NCBI GenBank assembly: GCA_004194705.1
Contig: SADC01000098.1
Coordinates: 186,001-250,000, forward strand
Length of the DNA stretch: 64,000 nt
DNA from: Ditylenchus dipsaci
Lineage: Eukaryota; Nematoda; Chromadorea; Rhabditida; Anguinidae
Direction of reading: 5' to 3'
Shown: positions 11,484 to 22,020 of the stretch, piece after piece
Layout of the letters: each line of letters opens with the position of its first letter
How positions within the stretch are numbered: the first letter of the stretch is position 1
Program-made: the position numbers and the translations under genes
The notes under the pieces: generated by a model
What the model was told of the DNA's origin: nothing
The model's database searches: none
Seen by the model: the letters and a program-made list of their open reading frames with translations, nothing else

Positions 11484-12221
11484 TTTTTTAAATAAATAAA
11501 AAATTGCAGACAAAAATACCAAAAGCGCGAATTCGAAAAAATGTCCAATTGCCTGAACGCAACTGCTAGCAAACAAAATGTGTGCTTTTGCTAGCAAGAT
11601 GTGTACAATTAGCGAGGTATCTGAGTCGACGGGTTTCAAAAACCATGTTTAAATCATATTAAAAATAAAAAATTCGACTCGACAATATTTTCCGTTCCCT
11701 AGAAGAGCGTGCCCGTGCAAATGATTATTAAGCACGGTAGGCATGGCCGTTTAACTGAGAATGTTGTTTTAATAATTTAAATGAAAGTGTCAATAAATCA
11801 AGAAAAGTTGTTGCATCCGTTCCCAAACTTTTGAAAATCTGAATTGTATTCAGAAAGATGAAAAGTTACTTCAAAATTCTTGGCGTTTTGTTTGTCTTTG
11901 ACTGAACACAAATTTGATTTTTGAAACCCGTGGAGTCGGTAAAATTCCAGTTTGTAACTCTTTGTTAACTAATCTTCAAAACTTTTTTAAACAATTCGAA
12001 AAGTTTGGCTACAGAAGTTTTCTATAGCCTTAAATGACCATACTTGTTGATGACAACGGGAATTTGGCAAATTCAAATGCGTGCGGGACATTTTTTTGGA
12101 GACAGGCCAGTTCGCCACGGCCAGTTCGCCACGGTTTTTTTTTACTTATTGAATTGCTATATTTTTTCTCAAAAAGTATCTTGGCTATTTAAAAATGATT
12201 GTGTAAGCCATTGGCACCCTA

Positions 12222-12405
12222 TAAAAACCAAATAAAGCAGCAATCAAATAGAAAATTTTTGACCAAATTTCAACTTTTTGCATAGATCCTCCAAGGCAGA
12301 CCACCGTACATAGAAGTATCCTACCCTGTTTTGGTCACTGGAGCCGGGCAAATGATCAAGAGTCTTGCTCGGAATTATGTCTAAGGTAAGTGAGTGCGCG
12401 CATCT
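12222..12405 (+). repeat. 180-bp direct repeat, first copy (second at 12971-13150)
   Basis: The two copies, about 570 bases apart, are almost identical: TAAAAACCAAATAAAGCAGC through the GGAATTATGTCTAAGGTAAG block to GCGCGCATC. I see one CCT/CAT difference and one missing base. In the first copy the hairpin at 12379 follows; in the second only its first 26 bases remain, abutting the tRNA-like piece. Confidence 0.85.
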
Positions 12406-12494
12406 CTAACCAACTAAGCCTCCTGCGCCCCCATCGGGGGCACAGGGGGCTTGGTTGCTTGGGGTTGAGATGCGCACACCCACATACCTTAGAC
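12379..12494. repeat. Long GC-rich hairpin, copy H1
   Basis: The arms GTCTAAGGTAAGTGAGTGCG and its near-complement close a stem of about 50 bp, with CTGCGCCCC/GGGGGCA near the loop. The same hairpin occurs at 60804-60913 and 63096-63209 in otherwise different elements. Each arm contains a strong 5' splice-site-like AAG-GTAAGTG or AAG-GTATGTG. Confidence 0.8.
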
Positions 12495-12934
12495 ACAAAT
12501 CACTCGAAAGTGACTCTGGATGCATAAAAATGTATGCATACCAGAGTTTCTTTATGCGGTAGGCCCCAGTTAACAAAAATATGTACGATTTCCATCTTTT
12601 TAGAGTATCCAGGTACTCCTTGAGTTTGGTTCACCTTGGGGACTACTTGGAAAACCGCTATAAAGAAATCACTATAAAATGTTCTTTTGTTGCCACCGGA
12701 CCATCAGTGGGTTATATTGTTGCCTGGACTATCCAGCTGGATGGCTAATGGTTTTTATAGGGTGCCAATGGCTTACACAATCATAAAAATATAGCAATTC
12801 AATAAGTAGAAAAAAATCGTGGCGAACTGGCCGTGGCGAACTGGCTGTTTACCCACTTTTTTTACCCCGAAATTATTTTTTAGTCATTATTATATATTAA
12901 CAATAATGTTCAAAAATAGCAGAGCAGACACGTG

Positions 12935-13195
12935 AATCGAGGCTGAGACTATCCCACACTGCGCTGCTGTAAAAACCAAATAAAGCAGCAATCAAATAGA
13001 AAATTTTTGACCAAATTTCAACTTTTTGCATAGATCATCCAAGGCAGACCACCGTACATAGAAGTATCCTACCCTGTTTTGGTCACTGGAGCCGGGAAAT
13101 GATCAAGAGTCTTGCTCGGAATTATGTCTAAGGTAAGTGAGTGCGCGCATCCCACACAGCGCACTGCGCTGCTATGCCACTGAGCTAACTAGGCC
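12935..13195 (-). repeat. tRNA-like (SINE-type) piece split by an insertion
   Basis: Read on the minus strand, 13195 to about 13150 gives GGCCTAGTTAGCTCAGTGGC and ATAGCAGCGCAG, resembling a tRNA 5' half with an A box. The matching lower half (GATAGTCTCAGCCTCGATTC) lies at 12935-12970. The 180-bp repeat sits between them, duplicating the GCGCTGC junction. It is a degenerate SINE head, not a working tRNA. Confidence 0.4.
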
Positions 13196-13200
13196 ACTAA

Positions 13201-13459
13201 CCGTATTTTCTCGATTTATTACCCCCTTTCTAATAATTACCCCCTCTCTATTAATTCCCCCTCATAGGCACCCTGTATCTCAACTCAAAAAATATTATGC
13301 AGATATGTTTTGTGCGTTTTCTTAATCACCACGAACTTAGTTGATTCTACTTTTTAAAATTTGGTTGAGCACCCAAAAATCTCAAAATCAAAATAATTTT
13401 TTTTCGATTTTTCAAGGGTTGAAAAATAATTACCCCGGGTAATTAATAGAGAAATACGG
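13201..13459. mobile_element. CCGTAT-ended MITE, copy b (word AATTACCCC)
   Basis: The ends are CCGTATTTTCTCGATTTATT and GAGAAATACGG, with TA on the right flank (AA on the left). TAATTACCCC and variants occur twice on the left and once on the right, where ACCCCGGGTAATTA forms the CCGG-centred mirror. The body matches copies a and g. Confidence 0.8.
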
Positions 13460-13575
13460 TATATGATGAAATGTTTTTATTCCGATATACCAACAATACA
13501 TAATTCAAAAAGTATTTTGGAGTAAAAAAGGTGTCCCGCGCGCGTTTGGATTTGCCGAATTTCCATTGTCATCAA

Positions 13576-13885
13576 CAGTGATGGGTAAGCAGGCAATTTT
13601 CGCCCCAGCACCGCCCCACGCCCGGCACCGCTCCATGCCACGGGGCCGTACGCACCGGGTCATGTAGCAGTTGGAGAGATTTTTTGAAGCCGTTATTGTG
13701 CTTCTAGACGATTTCTAAGGCCAATTTAATTAAAAAATTAGAAAATTTAAAAAATTGAAGCCATCTTGCAAAGTTTCAAGAGAAATTTAAAAAGTCCAAG
13801 CGCCCGTACGTCGCTCCTTTTTTCATGCCCAGCACCGGCTCAAATGCGCCCGGGGCGGGGCGCATTTGAGCCGGACCCATCACTG
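13576..13885. mobile_element. hAT MITE with 8-bp target duplication
   Basis: CAGTGATGGGT at 13576 and ACCCATCACTG ending at 13885 are flanked by exact GTCATCAA (13568-13575, 13886-13893). The interior is GC-rich with an inverted GCTCAAATGCGCCCGG-type palindrome near 13840-13875. It inserted into the right end of the older element and so splits that end in two. Confidence 0.88.
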
Positions 13886-14029
13886 GTCATCAACAACTAT
13901 GGTCTTTCAAAGGGACATGCTCGCCGCCGATGGGAATATTTTAAAAGGCGTGTACCAACGAAATCAAAACCAAAATTAATTTGACCAAATTTCGGAAAAG
14001 TCGAAGAAAAATTATACCTCCAGTTCGAA

Positions 14030-14090
14030 ATCGAACCGACGACTAACTTTCGCAGCCTACCGCTATGCCACGAGGCCACCGATGCTATTA
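14030..14090 (-). repeat. tRNA-like sequence (SINE head or tRNA pseudogene)
   Basis: On the minus strand GGTGGCCTCGTGGCATAGCG contains a good A box (TGGCATAGCGG). GTCGGTTCGATTTCG, about 25 bases later, resembles a B box. The 3' acceptor strand does not pair with the 5' GGTGGCC, so this is not a functional tRNA. Confidence 0.5.
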
Positions 14091-14099
14091 AACAAATAG

Positions 14100-15460
14100 T
14101 AATAAAATCGGGCTCAACCTAAGCTGCAGACTAAGGAAGAGGAGGTGGATGGATCTTTTATCCTTTATTGTGGAGCACAGGGCAATTGGTGGGAACAAGT
14201 TTATTTGCTACAAGGGAGCAAGCAAATACGACAGGACAGAATAAAACAAGAGTGATTTCTAGGCAGCTAGCTGCAACTTATAAAGGGAGTCCATCTTCCG
14301 GCACAGCGGAAGATGGTCCACCACAATACACATATACAATCACACCACCAGCTAGCTGGAAGCAAGGGGTTTAGGAATGTGGTGGTTGCTTGTGGGAATA
14401 TTGGGATTGAGCTCCGAGGAGCAACTAAAGTACACCCAGGATACATACTACAAAATTAAGTGTTTCTGATTCCTTATTCCCGCGGGGTACTCAACTAAAA
14501 TTTAAAAAAAAAATTTGAAATGACTGGTACCGCCTTTCAAACATTTCCATCGCGGCGAGCATGCCCCTGTAACTTTGAAATTTAAAGACATTTTAAAATA
14601 GAACGCATTAACCCATTTTTGCGCCGAATTTTCTAAAAAGTCTATATTTTTCGCTGGTTTTGGGTCCTTTTCCGATTTTCGTTAGTGCGACGCAGTACAC
14701 TTGACACAACTTTTTGTAGCGAACCTCAAAATCTAGAAGATACACTTGAAAAAAGAGCATGTTGAGTCACTTTATCCAAGGAAGATGCAGAAATATTCAC
14801 AAAGTCAGCTAATTTTAAGTATCTCGAAATTCCGGGTTTTTTTGAATTTCTGTGAAGTCAAACTTAAATTTTAAAAGATGAACTTCCAGTTAACAGTACC
14901 TCATTTTGTGGTTTATTCATTGATCTATTATAAAAGAATTTTAAAAAATTTTTACTGCGCTGATTTTGACCTAAAACTGCCCTCCAGTCCAACAAATTAT
15001 GTTTAAAATTCTAAACTAATTAAGCGTTCATCTACAAGTTTGTAGTAAATTTAATGAGCTTCAAAATAATAAAAATTCTCAGAAGAAGCCAGTTTTAGCA
15101 ATCAAAATTACATCTTTTAAGAAAAACTCATAAATTTCACGTGTCCTTTTTAGCCCTGCAAATTTTTTGGTCACAAGTCTATTGTATTTATTTTTCATGT
15201 CACATATGAGAAAATTCGGTTTTTTATGAAGCTTAGACATCAAATGTTGTAATAAGCACTAAAAATTAAGAAAAACCAGGTGAAAATAATTCTGTAAGAG
15301 TGTTTTGAAATAAAAAAATTGTTGGCAGAGTTCAAAAAAAAATCCATGATACCCCCTGTTGTTTTCTGGTATAAAAATCCTACCAGTGCGCATTAACGGG
15401 CTAAGTGACTTTTTCGAAAAGAATATACCATTGTAATGGTTATAGTTTCTCGAATTTCAA
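14100..15460. other. No gene recognised; moderately repetitive
   Basis: 14100-14460 is less AT-rich, with short inverted words (CATCTTCCGGCACAGCGGAAGATGG at 14291-14315; GCAGCTAGCTGC at 14263-14274), and could be a retroelement end. 14460-15460 is plain AT-rich sequence. No coding motif was found. Confidence 0.3.
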
Positions 15461-15469
15461 TATTTTTTT

Positions 15470-15757
15470 TTCAGAAACTAAAAAAAAGAAAAAAGTAGCT
15501 AGATGTTGAGTTTGTATCTTCGTCTATTTTTTGAAAAACCTTTTATTATCTTTCCATTTTTATTAATATAATCTTTGAACAATAAATATTGCCCTTTCTA
15601 TTTTCGGCCCTTCTAGAATTGCCGAAAATATAATATTCTTCAGGGCTGCTGGCAAAATGAATACTGCAAAAACAGACTGGGTGGGTAAAAACAAGTAATT
15701 TTTCTTTTTGAAAGGAAACAATCCAGAGGTGTCTAGCTCGCCCACCTTTTTGCTTTG
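15470..15757. repeat. Dispersed repeat R1, copy 2
   Basis: It shares about 270 bp with 41957-42232, including ATAATATTCTTCAGGGCTGC, AAACAAGTAATTTTTC and ACAATCCAGAGGTGTCT, and shares the first two thirds with 6712-6910. No terminal inverted repeats were identified. Confidence 0.75.
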
Positions 15758-15999
15758 AATTAATTATTTCTTCAACGAAAATTTTGAGTTCTTTTGCCTA
15801 AGCATCGGTTTTTACTTCATGGCTGAACTAGGCACGGGCCAAGCCTTTTACCGGCCACAAAAATAGAGCTAGAGACATTTAAAGTTGAAAAGTGGAAAAA
15901 GTGGGACCTGCTGACCAGATAAATAAAAGCAGTTATTGTTTGGCTTCTTTAACTTCATTTTTAAAAAGTCCAGTTTTTTGAGCTCGACAGGATTTCCAA

Positions 16000-16230
16000 A
16001 ACTGGTACTGGTACCTGGCACTGGCAGCTAAACTGGCACCGGCCACAAGTGCCAGTGCCACTGCCAATTTGACAGTTTTGCCAATCGCAATTACCAGTTT
16101 GACAGTATTATTGCCAGTTTGCCAGTTCAAATTACCATTTTGAAATTGATAGTTGGCAAAACTGGCAATTAGAGCGGCAAACTGACAATTTAGACTGCAA
16201 ACTGGCAATTAAAACTGGCACTGGTCAGAG
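16000..16230. repeat. ACTGGCA/TTTGCCAGT minisatellite
   Basis: Variants of ACTGGCAATT and its complement alternate through the stretch, so both strands read alike. There is no coding signal, and any open frame through it is a by-product of the repeat. Confidence 0.7.
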
Positions 16231-16761
16231 CTCAGGCTACAAGATAAGATAAAAGAACAAATTTATGGCCGACTTGACTCGAAAGGTATGTCGTCTTCGC
16301 AGATTGTATTTTATATACTTACATATATATTTAACTTTTCGCTAGGCTTCACAGATTACAAGTTACATTCTCAGTCGTAACCTTCAGGTTACATTACAGG
16401 TATCTCATAAAGGGAAAACGAAATTCTTTCATGGGCTTCCAATTATGGCACATTATGGAACCTAATGAGAAATTTATTGCTTTTTTCATAAACCAAAATA
16501 TTCTGAAGCTTTTAAAAAATCATTAAAACTGCTAGTGATTTCACGTGAAAGCCAGGAATTACCAAACTACAATTTCATTGTGTGATAAAAAGCATAAAAT
16601 ACAGAGAGTTTTTGTTAGTGCCTAATACATATATATTTGCTCTTCGATTCATGATGAGCCGAGACGATATCCAGCTGTCGAAAAAGTCCTGCTGCGATGC
16701 TAAAGCGATTAGTACTATCCGATGACTTGCAAAATATTTTCCTTCATAAAAACTGCAATAC

Positions 16762-16896
16762 CGTATATTCTGTATTAAAGGCCCCGGGGTCTTTATTTTT
16801 CAATTCTTGAAAAATCTTGAAATCGTAAATGAAAAATGGTCCTAACTCTGAAATCTTAGTCGAAAATCGAGGGCGGGGGCCTTTATTAGAGAGAGG
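16762..16896. mobile_element. CCGTAT-ended MITE, copy c (word GGCCTTTAT), right end lost
   Basis: It begins ACCGTATATTCTGTATTAAA, then AGGCCCCGGGGTCTTTATTT (CCGG-centred mirror of the word). The word recurs as GGGGGCCTTTATTAGAGAG at the right, where the final CGG-TA is missing. It is short, without the long body of copies a, b and g. Confidence 0.65.
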
Positions 16897-16898
16897 TC

Positions 16899-16946
16899 CG
16901 TTCCCGAACGGCATAGGTGCCTATCGGCGCCTATGCCGTTCGGGAA
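16899..16946. repeat. GC-rich palindrome GTTCCCGAACGGCATAGG
   Basis: GTTCCCGAACGGCATAGG is followed a few bases later by its exact complement, giving a near-perfect hairpin. GTTCGGGAACATT recurs just downstream at about 16937 and 16976. It probably belongs to another small palindromic element. Confidence 0.6.
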
Positions 16947-17080
16947 CATTGGTAGTTCAGGCACTATTCCTGTGGTTCGGGAACATTAGTGGTTCATTTA
17001 CAATAATAGTTCGGGTAGATTTATCTTTTGAGTGCGTTAATGATTAGGCTAAATCATCCACCCTGCCTGTTAACCCACCT

Positions 17081-17275
17081 ACTCTACCTCGCATACCCTC
17101 GCCCTAGCCTCGCCTATTTTCGCCTACCTCGCCTATACTCGCCTATCCTCACCTTTCTTCGCCTACTTCGCGTACCCTTGCCTATCCTGGCCTATGCTCG
17201 CCTATCCTCGCTTATCCTCGCCTACCCTTGCCTATCCTCGCTTATCCTCGCCTACCCTCGCCTATTTAGCCTACT
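17081..17275. repeat. CCTATCCTCG pyrimidine minisatellite
   Basis: About eighteen 10-11-base units of the form CCTAYCCTCG run in tandem, giving a strong pyrimidine/purine strand asymmetry. An open frame through it is repetitive (AYPRLSSLILAYP) and not evidence of a gene. Confidence 0.8.
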
Positions 17276-17429
17276 ATAACGTACACCTGACCTGAACTCC
17301 AGGGTATACGTTACATCAAAGTTCGACTGTAGAGATCTCTTCTGAACACTTAACTATACTATCTGGCTACCTAACCACCCTACGTGGCCATTTACCTACC
17401 CTACCTGGCAGAAAAGTGGGCTTGAACAC

Positions 17430-17700
17430 AAAAATCCACCTTAAATCCAGGCTAAAATCCACCATCACCAATTTGGAGGGCAGGGAAAACGTTTTTTTAG
17501 AAGCAACTTCAATTATACGTGTTTGTGCTTAAAAGGCATCCAAGATGTTGTACTCAAGGGTTCTGCAGAGATGTTTGACATTAGTTTGCAAACGTTCTCA
17601 GAAAATTAGCCTTGGACCCAAACATCCACCAAAAATCCAGGCTAAAATCCATCATCTCCAATTTGGAGGGCAAGGAAAAATTTTTTTAGAAGTTTTTTCA
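17430..17700. repeat. Two tandem copies of a ~180-bp unit
   Basis: AATCCAGGCTAAAATCCA, then CCAATTTGGAGGGCA with GGAAAA, occurs near 17448-17505 and again near 17632-17688. TTTGTGCTTAAAA and AAGATGTTG follow in both. Divergence is visible, so the duplication is not recent. Confidence 0.7.
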
Positions 17701-17841
17701 CGTATTTGTGCTTAAAAAAACTAAGATGTTGAACTTGAGGGTCCCGAAAAAAATCGAACATAAAATTGCAAAAAGTAGCCAACAATCAGTCTTGAATACC
17801 ATAAATTCAGAAAAAGTCTGACCCACCCGACCCAAATACTA

Positions 17842-18090
17842 CAGGGTGACCCAAAAAAATTTGGCCACTTTAAAAAAATTGAAGTACGTAACCCTTTGCC
17901 CGGTCGTTTTCCGATTTTTGGGGCAAACCCTCGGAAACCTCCACAACAATATCGGCTGTAATAAAGAGAAACACCACAAGGCTCCTAGGTAGCTTAACCA
18001 CTGCCATCGATTTTCCTGGGGAAATCGATGTGGCAAGGAGCTACCTATGCAATTTTTTTTCTAAGTGGACGCCTTTTTGTGGCCACCTTG
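17842..18090. mobile_element. TA-flanked MITE, CAGGGTGACCC/GGCCACCTTG ends
   Basis: The ends CAGGGTGACCCAAAAAAATT and the near-complement GGCCACCTTG lie between TA dinucleotides (17840-17841, 18091-18092). The centre is a hairpin (GCTCCTAGGTAGC ... GCTACCT). The size, TA target and CAGGGTG start fit a Tc1/mariner-type MITE. Confidence 0.7.
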
Positions 18091-18213
18091 TATATAGAGA
18101 TTACCTTAAATATTTTGTTCGGTCAGATTGATATTTTAAAATCTATTAGAGAATTTCATTTTGATCTAATCAGATTGTGAAACCCAACAAGAACTTTAAT
18201 GCAGGCTTAATTA

Positions 18214-19364
18214 CCGTATATCTTCTATTAAAACGCCCCGGCGTTCTATTTTTCAACCCCCTTAGAGGGTGGCGTTCTAATAGAAGCTGGCGTTATAATA
18301 GAGGGCGGCGTTCTATTTTTTAACTCGTTAAAAATTGCCTCAATTATGCTTTTGGCTCTGACCGAAAAAAATTGAAATTGGCGCCATTTTTATTAGAGAA
18401 GCTAATATTTTTAAATCTTCGTGTTAGTATTCTCAGTTATCGTGCGAGCCCTAATATATCCATCTGGATGAACGACACCACAACGGAGGACTACTTACGC
18501 AAGATCATTGGCGGCAAGCTCTTCACGGAGAATCGACTACTGGTATGGGACGCCTTCGCAAGCCACAAGAATGAGGGGAACGAGTTGAAGGGGACGAAGG
18601 GAACAAAAGCGGTCCTGAAGGAACTCGGAATCGAAGCGGCCTACATTCCCGGCGGTTGCACCAAATTCATCCAGGTAGGCTAAATTTAGTTCTATACAAT
18701 TGATTTTCTGAATCATTTATTAATTTTGTTTTCAGGCCCAGACGTCAGTTGGAACAAGCCGTTCAAAGGGAGGATCCGAGACTACTACAACTACATCATT
18801 AGAGTTCGTGCTGGAGTGGGTTGAGCGAGCCCGGCGAGAGTTATCTAAAGAGGTCATAATCAAGTCGTTCAAAGGTTTGCTCTTTTTAAAGCTTGATCGC
18901 ATTTTATTTTCTATTTTTTACATTTGTTTAGCATGTGCTCTGACTACTGCTACGGATGGATCAGAAGACGATCGAATCACATGCTTCAAACCAGACGGAT
19001 CGATCGGGCCAAGAAGGTTGGACATTCTCCGTGGAGTCAGAGCTCGAGAGATGGCGCAAGACGGCCAGCACGACTACGAAGAGGCGGGCATTTCGGAAGA
19101 CGAAGAAGAGGTGGTGCTCGAAAACGTCAATGAAAATGAGGAGTTGTATTTCAATTGATTCTTTTTTGTTCTTTGATTGGTGAGCGGAAGGAATAAATAT
19201 TTGGTTTGGATATTTTATTAAGGGGCGTTCTATTTCTTAACCCCCCTTGGAGGGTAACATTCTATTAGAAGGTGGCGTTCTAATAGAAGGTGGCGTTCTA
19301 TTTTTCAATACTCTTGGAGGGTGGCGTTCTATTAGAAGGTGGCGTTCTAATAGAAGATATACGG
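18214..19364 (+). mobile_element. pogo/Tigger-like DNA transposon with CCGTAT ends (copy d)
   Basis: CCGTATATCTTCTATTA and TAATAGAAGATATACGG form the ends, flanked by TA (18212-18213, 19365-19366). Subterminal repeats of GGCGTTCTAATAGAAG and ATTTTTCAACCC occur at both ends. The 1.15 kb between the flanking TAs encodes the back half of a pogo-type transposase. This is the only member of the CCGTAT family here that carries recognisable transposase between both ends, which makes it the natural source for the MITEs. Confidence 0.85.
18440..19158 (+). pseudogene. pogo/Tigger DDE transposase, N-terminus missing and frame-broken
   Basis: The DDE_1 fold catalyses cut-and-paste transposition into TA. 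Exon up to 18674 reads WMNDTTTEDYLRKIIGG and LLVWDAFASHKNE, with the catalytic Asp in VWDAF, then AAYIPGGCTKFIQ, the conserved block before the last acidic residue. An intron (18675-18735) follows. The exon from 18736 reads PDVSWNKPFKGRIRDYYNYI only if the frame slips by one base. A second slip near 18805 leads to VLEWVERARRELSKEVIIKS. After an intron (18875-18931) the end reads DGSEDDRITCFKPDG and an acidic tail, with a stop at 19156-19158. The CENP-B-type DNA-binding half is absent. The order and spacing match the family. Confidence 0.8.
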
Positions 19365-19545
19365 TAGTTGTGTTAACCGAAAAATTACTCACTTAGTTAC
19401 AGAAAGTTACTTAAAAGTTACTCAGAAAAGTTACTCACTTAAGTACGAGCCGAGGGCTTTTCCGACAATCCTGAAACTGGCCAATCATAAAAAATAATAG
19501 GTTTCCAAACTGCAGTTCTTATAAAATAATCTTTTATTCAAAGCC

Positions 19546-19705
19546 GTGGTGCGCAAAACAGATAAATTTATCTGAACCGATAAATTCATCTGCCAGATAA
19601 ATTTTTATCTGACAGATAGAATTTATCTGCCAGATAAAATTTTATATGATAGATAAAATTTTATATGATAGATAAAATTTTATCGGTCAGATAAAATTTG
19701 ATTTT
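19546..19705. repeat. GTGCGCAAAACAGATAA repeat with ATCTG/CAGAT array (copy 1)
   Basis: GTGCGCAAAACAGATAAATT is followed by alternating ATCTG(A/C)CAGATAAAATTTT units. Copies occur at 26938-27105 (same orientation) and 34403-34548 (reversed). The far end is not sharply defined in any copy. Confidence 0.75.
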
Positions 19706-19867
19706 TAAATAAAAATCATTAGCAAATTAAAAAATGGGTTTCACAGTTGCAAATCTATGGAAATTTTCAAGAATAATAGTGACTAAAATATTTGATGGGT
19801 TTCGCCAGAAATCCTGGCTGAAAAATTTGAAAACCCATCAGCTATTTTTATCACTATCATTCTTAAA

Positions 19868-19990
19868 AATTTCGGCGCTAGTAGCGAATACCCCCCCCCC
19901 CCCAAGCATCCGACCTTTAAAAATTGCTGTAACTACCCTTGCAAACAACAAGTTTAGGCTTAGCCCTTAGGCTAAGTACTTGGTCATACC
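19868..19990. repeat. GCGCTAGTAGCGAATAC half-element
   Basis: GGCGCTAGTAGCGAATAC and a C tract lead into a block (GACCTTTAAAAATTGCTGTA, then GGCTTAGCCCTTAGGCTAAG) that appears complemented at 37690-37800. Only one arm is present here. Confidence 0.6.
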
Positions 19991-19999
19991 TACACCCGG

Positions 20000-21500
20000 A
20001 TCGGATAAAAGCGATCTAGATGTGCTACGGTTGATTGAGTTTTTAGTTAGTGAGTTATATAGTTTTAGTTAGTTTTAGTTAGCCTTCTTCGGCCCGAGAT
20101 CAACGGAAAAATCGCAGCTCTCGGCTCTGCACTTTGCTATGGTTCCGTTCCTTTCAAAAAAATGCATCCCATTTTTGTTCGTTAAGAATCCGAAAGCGAT
20201 AAATGTAAGCTTGGAAGAACAAGACAAACAAAATGCAGGAGAAAATCGTGTAAAAATGACCACAAAAGAATTCGTTTTCACTTATTTTTAAAAATAAATT
20301 CAAAAAATTATTAAAAAGTTTTTTTTTCAAAATATCCTCTCTTTATCCGATTTTATCCGAAAATCGGTCATTTTTTCGGATATCGGATACCGGATATCGG
20401 ATATCCGATGCAGCCCTGATACAGACCCTCGAAGTAAATTTTACTGAAAATGAAGTGAGAGAGGTTCCGTAACCACTCCTTTCAAAGACTTGTAAAACAT
20501 TTAAAAAGCAGAAACTGTCATAAACCAGATGCAATAAATTGTGTTAATATGCATGAAATCCGGCGTTCGTATATTGGTGTTATATAGTTTGTCGAAATCT
20601 GTTGGGTTGCGTGGTACTTCTAGCGTTAATTCTCTTCTTGATTACATTCTTTGATGAATGTCACAATTTTCGTATTCAAAAAAAAAGTGAGCTTATTTAT
20701 AGGTTTGACTATAAAGATCTGCAAAAAATTCGTTTTGCAAATCTTAAATTCTGTATTTTCTTTTTGAAAATTTAATTCTGAAACCTATCAAGCATTTTTA
20801 GATTAATCATTATGAGTTTATTATGAATTTTTCAGCGAAAACCATCAGCGGGTAAAACCAAACAGGTTATTGTAGCAGGAACTACTATTTTAATCGCTTA
20901 ATGATAGATTCCGAGTCTTATTTTCATACTTGCAATCATTGAAATCAGAATCACTACATGAGACAAGAGTATGAGGATTTTCCAGGAGATCTAAGTGCTC
21001 CAATGGCTAAAGAAGCAATCATAAAACTGGTGTAAACAATTGATAATAAAAGTAAAGTTCAAAAAATGGCTCAAGATGTGATTTGAAAAAATAATAGACG
21101 TAGTGGTAACAAAAAAGTTAAATAGATTGCACGGAGACGTGCATTTAGACTGCATTTTATCTGTTCTCCATTTTCTTCATGGCTTATCATTTTACATACA
21201 AAACAATTTTGAGATCCATCAACTCTGAGCAAAATACATTTACATGCATGCCTTAGCACTTTTAAACATACAACAAAGCGTTTTTTATCTGTTAAGAGAT
21301 TCACAAAAGCGTTGTTTTGTGTCTTTCGGTAGGATTCATAAAAGCATTTGGCGCTACTGTAATATACCCCCCCCCCCCCAAAAGCGCTACTGTAATAAAC
21401 ACATCACCGGGTAGGTAAAATCACCGGGTACCATTCTATCAACAGGTAGGTCCGGACAGATGAACAATGTTGCATTTTCGCTATGAAAATTGCCTTTCCT
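20000..21500. other. No gene recognised
   Basis: 20330-20420 is low-complexity TTATCCGA/CGGATATCGGATA sequence. 21350-21400 holds CGCTACTGTAATATACC with a C tract, like the ends of the elements at 62551 and 63510. The rest shows no motif or repeat end that I can support. Confidence 0.3.
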
Positions 21501-21504
21501 GTTA

Positions 21505-21690
21505 CAGTCTACTCTCGATACAGTGTAGCTCGCGGGGATCAGAAAAATATACACTATATCGAGAGTTACACTATATCGAGGGTACACTGTAAGCCAGTTT
21601 GGCTTAGAGCTGACTAAATGAGGTTGAAAAAATATACACTATATCGAGATCTACACTATATCGAGGGTACACTGTATCGAGAGTTGACTG
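21505..21690. mobile_element. TA-flanked MITE, CAGTC-CTCGATA family (copy 1)
   Basis: CAGTCTACTCTCGATACAGT and the near-complement TATCGAGAGTTGACTG lie between TA pairs (21503-21504, 21691-21692). Inside, ACACTATATCGAG repeats several times. The ends resemble pogo/Tigger-type ends. Relatives are at 25723, 36495, 49371 and 55609. Confidence 0.75.
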
Positions 21691-21905
21691 TATTGATGTG
21701 TCTTAATGGTTGAGTGCTAAGCAAATCGACTTTATTGATTGATTTATTAATTTCATGATGAGGGTTGAATCCCGAATGCCAGCCAGAAAACTTTTTTTAT
21801 GGGTTCAGAGCGTAGCAAGTATAAACTAGGTCGATTGCACACAGGCTGACTCCATTTTTTTTTGTTTTGAATCTAATCGTCATAATTAAAGTGATTTTAA
21901 CGAGT

Positions 21906-22020
21906 GTACCGTGTTCTCTCTATTATTCTCACATTCTCTATCAAACCCACACCCCCAACTTTGAGAGTCTATATCTCAGCTTAGAGTAGAAATTTAACTT
22001 TTCTATGGTTGTTTTGTCAA
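21906..22020. mobile_element. CCGTGT-ended MITE fragment (copy e)
   Basis: TACCGTGTTCTCTCTATTAT followed by CAAACCCACACCCCC and GAGAGTCTATATCTCAGC matches the left half of copies a and g. The right half is missing. Confidence 0.6.

Larger units (their letters stand above)
12020..13905. mobile_element. Nested element cluster with GACCATA/TTGTTGATGAC ends
   Basis: The outer inverted ends are GACCATACTTGTTGATGAC near 12035 and its near-complement, which is split near 13560-13905 by a later hAT insertion. Inside lies a second inverted repeat: GCCAGTTCGCCACGG and GTGTAAGCCATTGGCACCC at 12108-12230, mirrored at 12750-12842. Next come a GC-rich hairpin (12379-12494), a 180-bp direct duplication, a split tRNA-like piece and a CCGTAT MITE. 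Layer order can be read from who interrupts whom: the hAT element is younger than the outer end. Confidence 0.7.

Noticed and set aside
21700..21790. tRNA gene suggested by TTAATGGTTGAGTGCTAAGC and GGGTTGAATCCC
   Set aside because: The spacing between the two boxes and the missing acceptor pairing do not allow a cloverleaf; at best a SINE trace.
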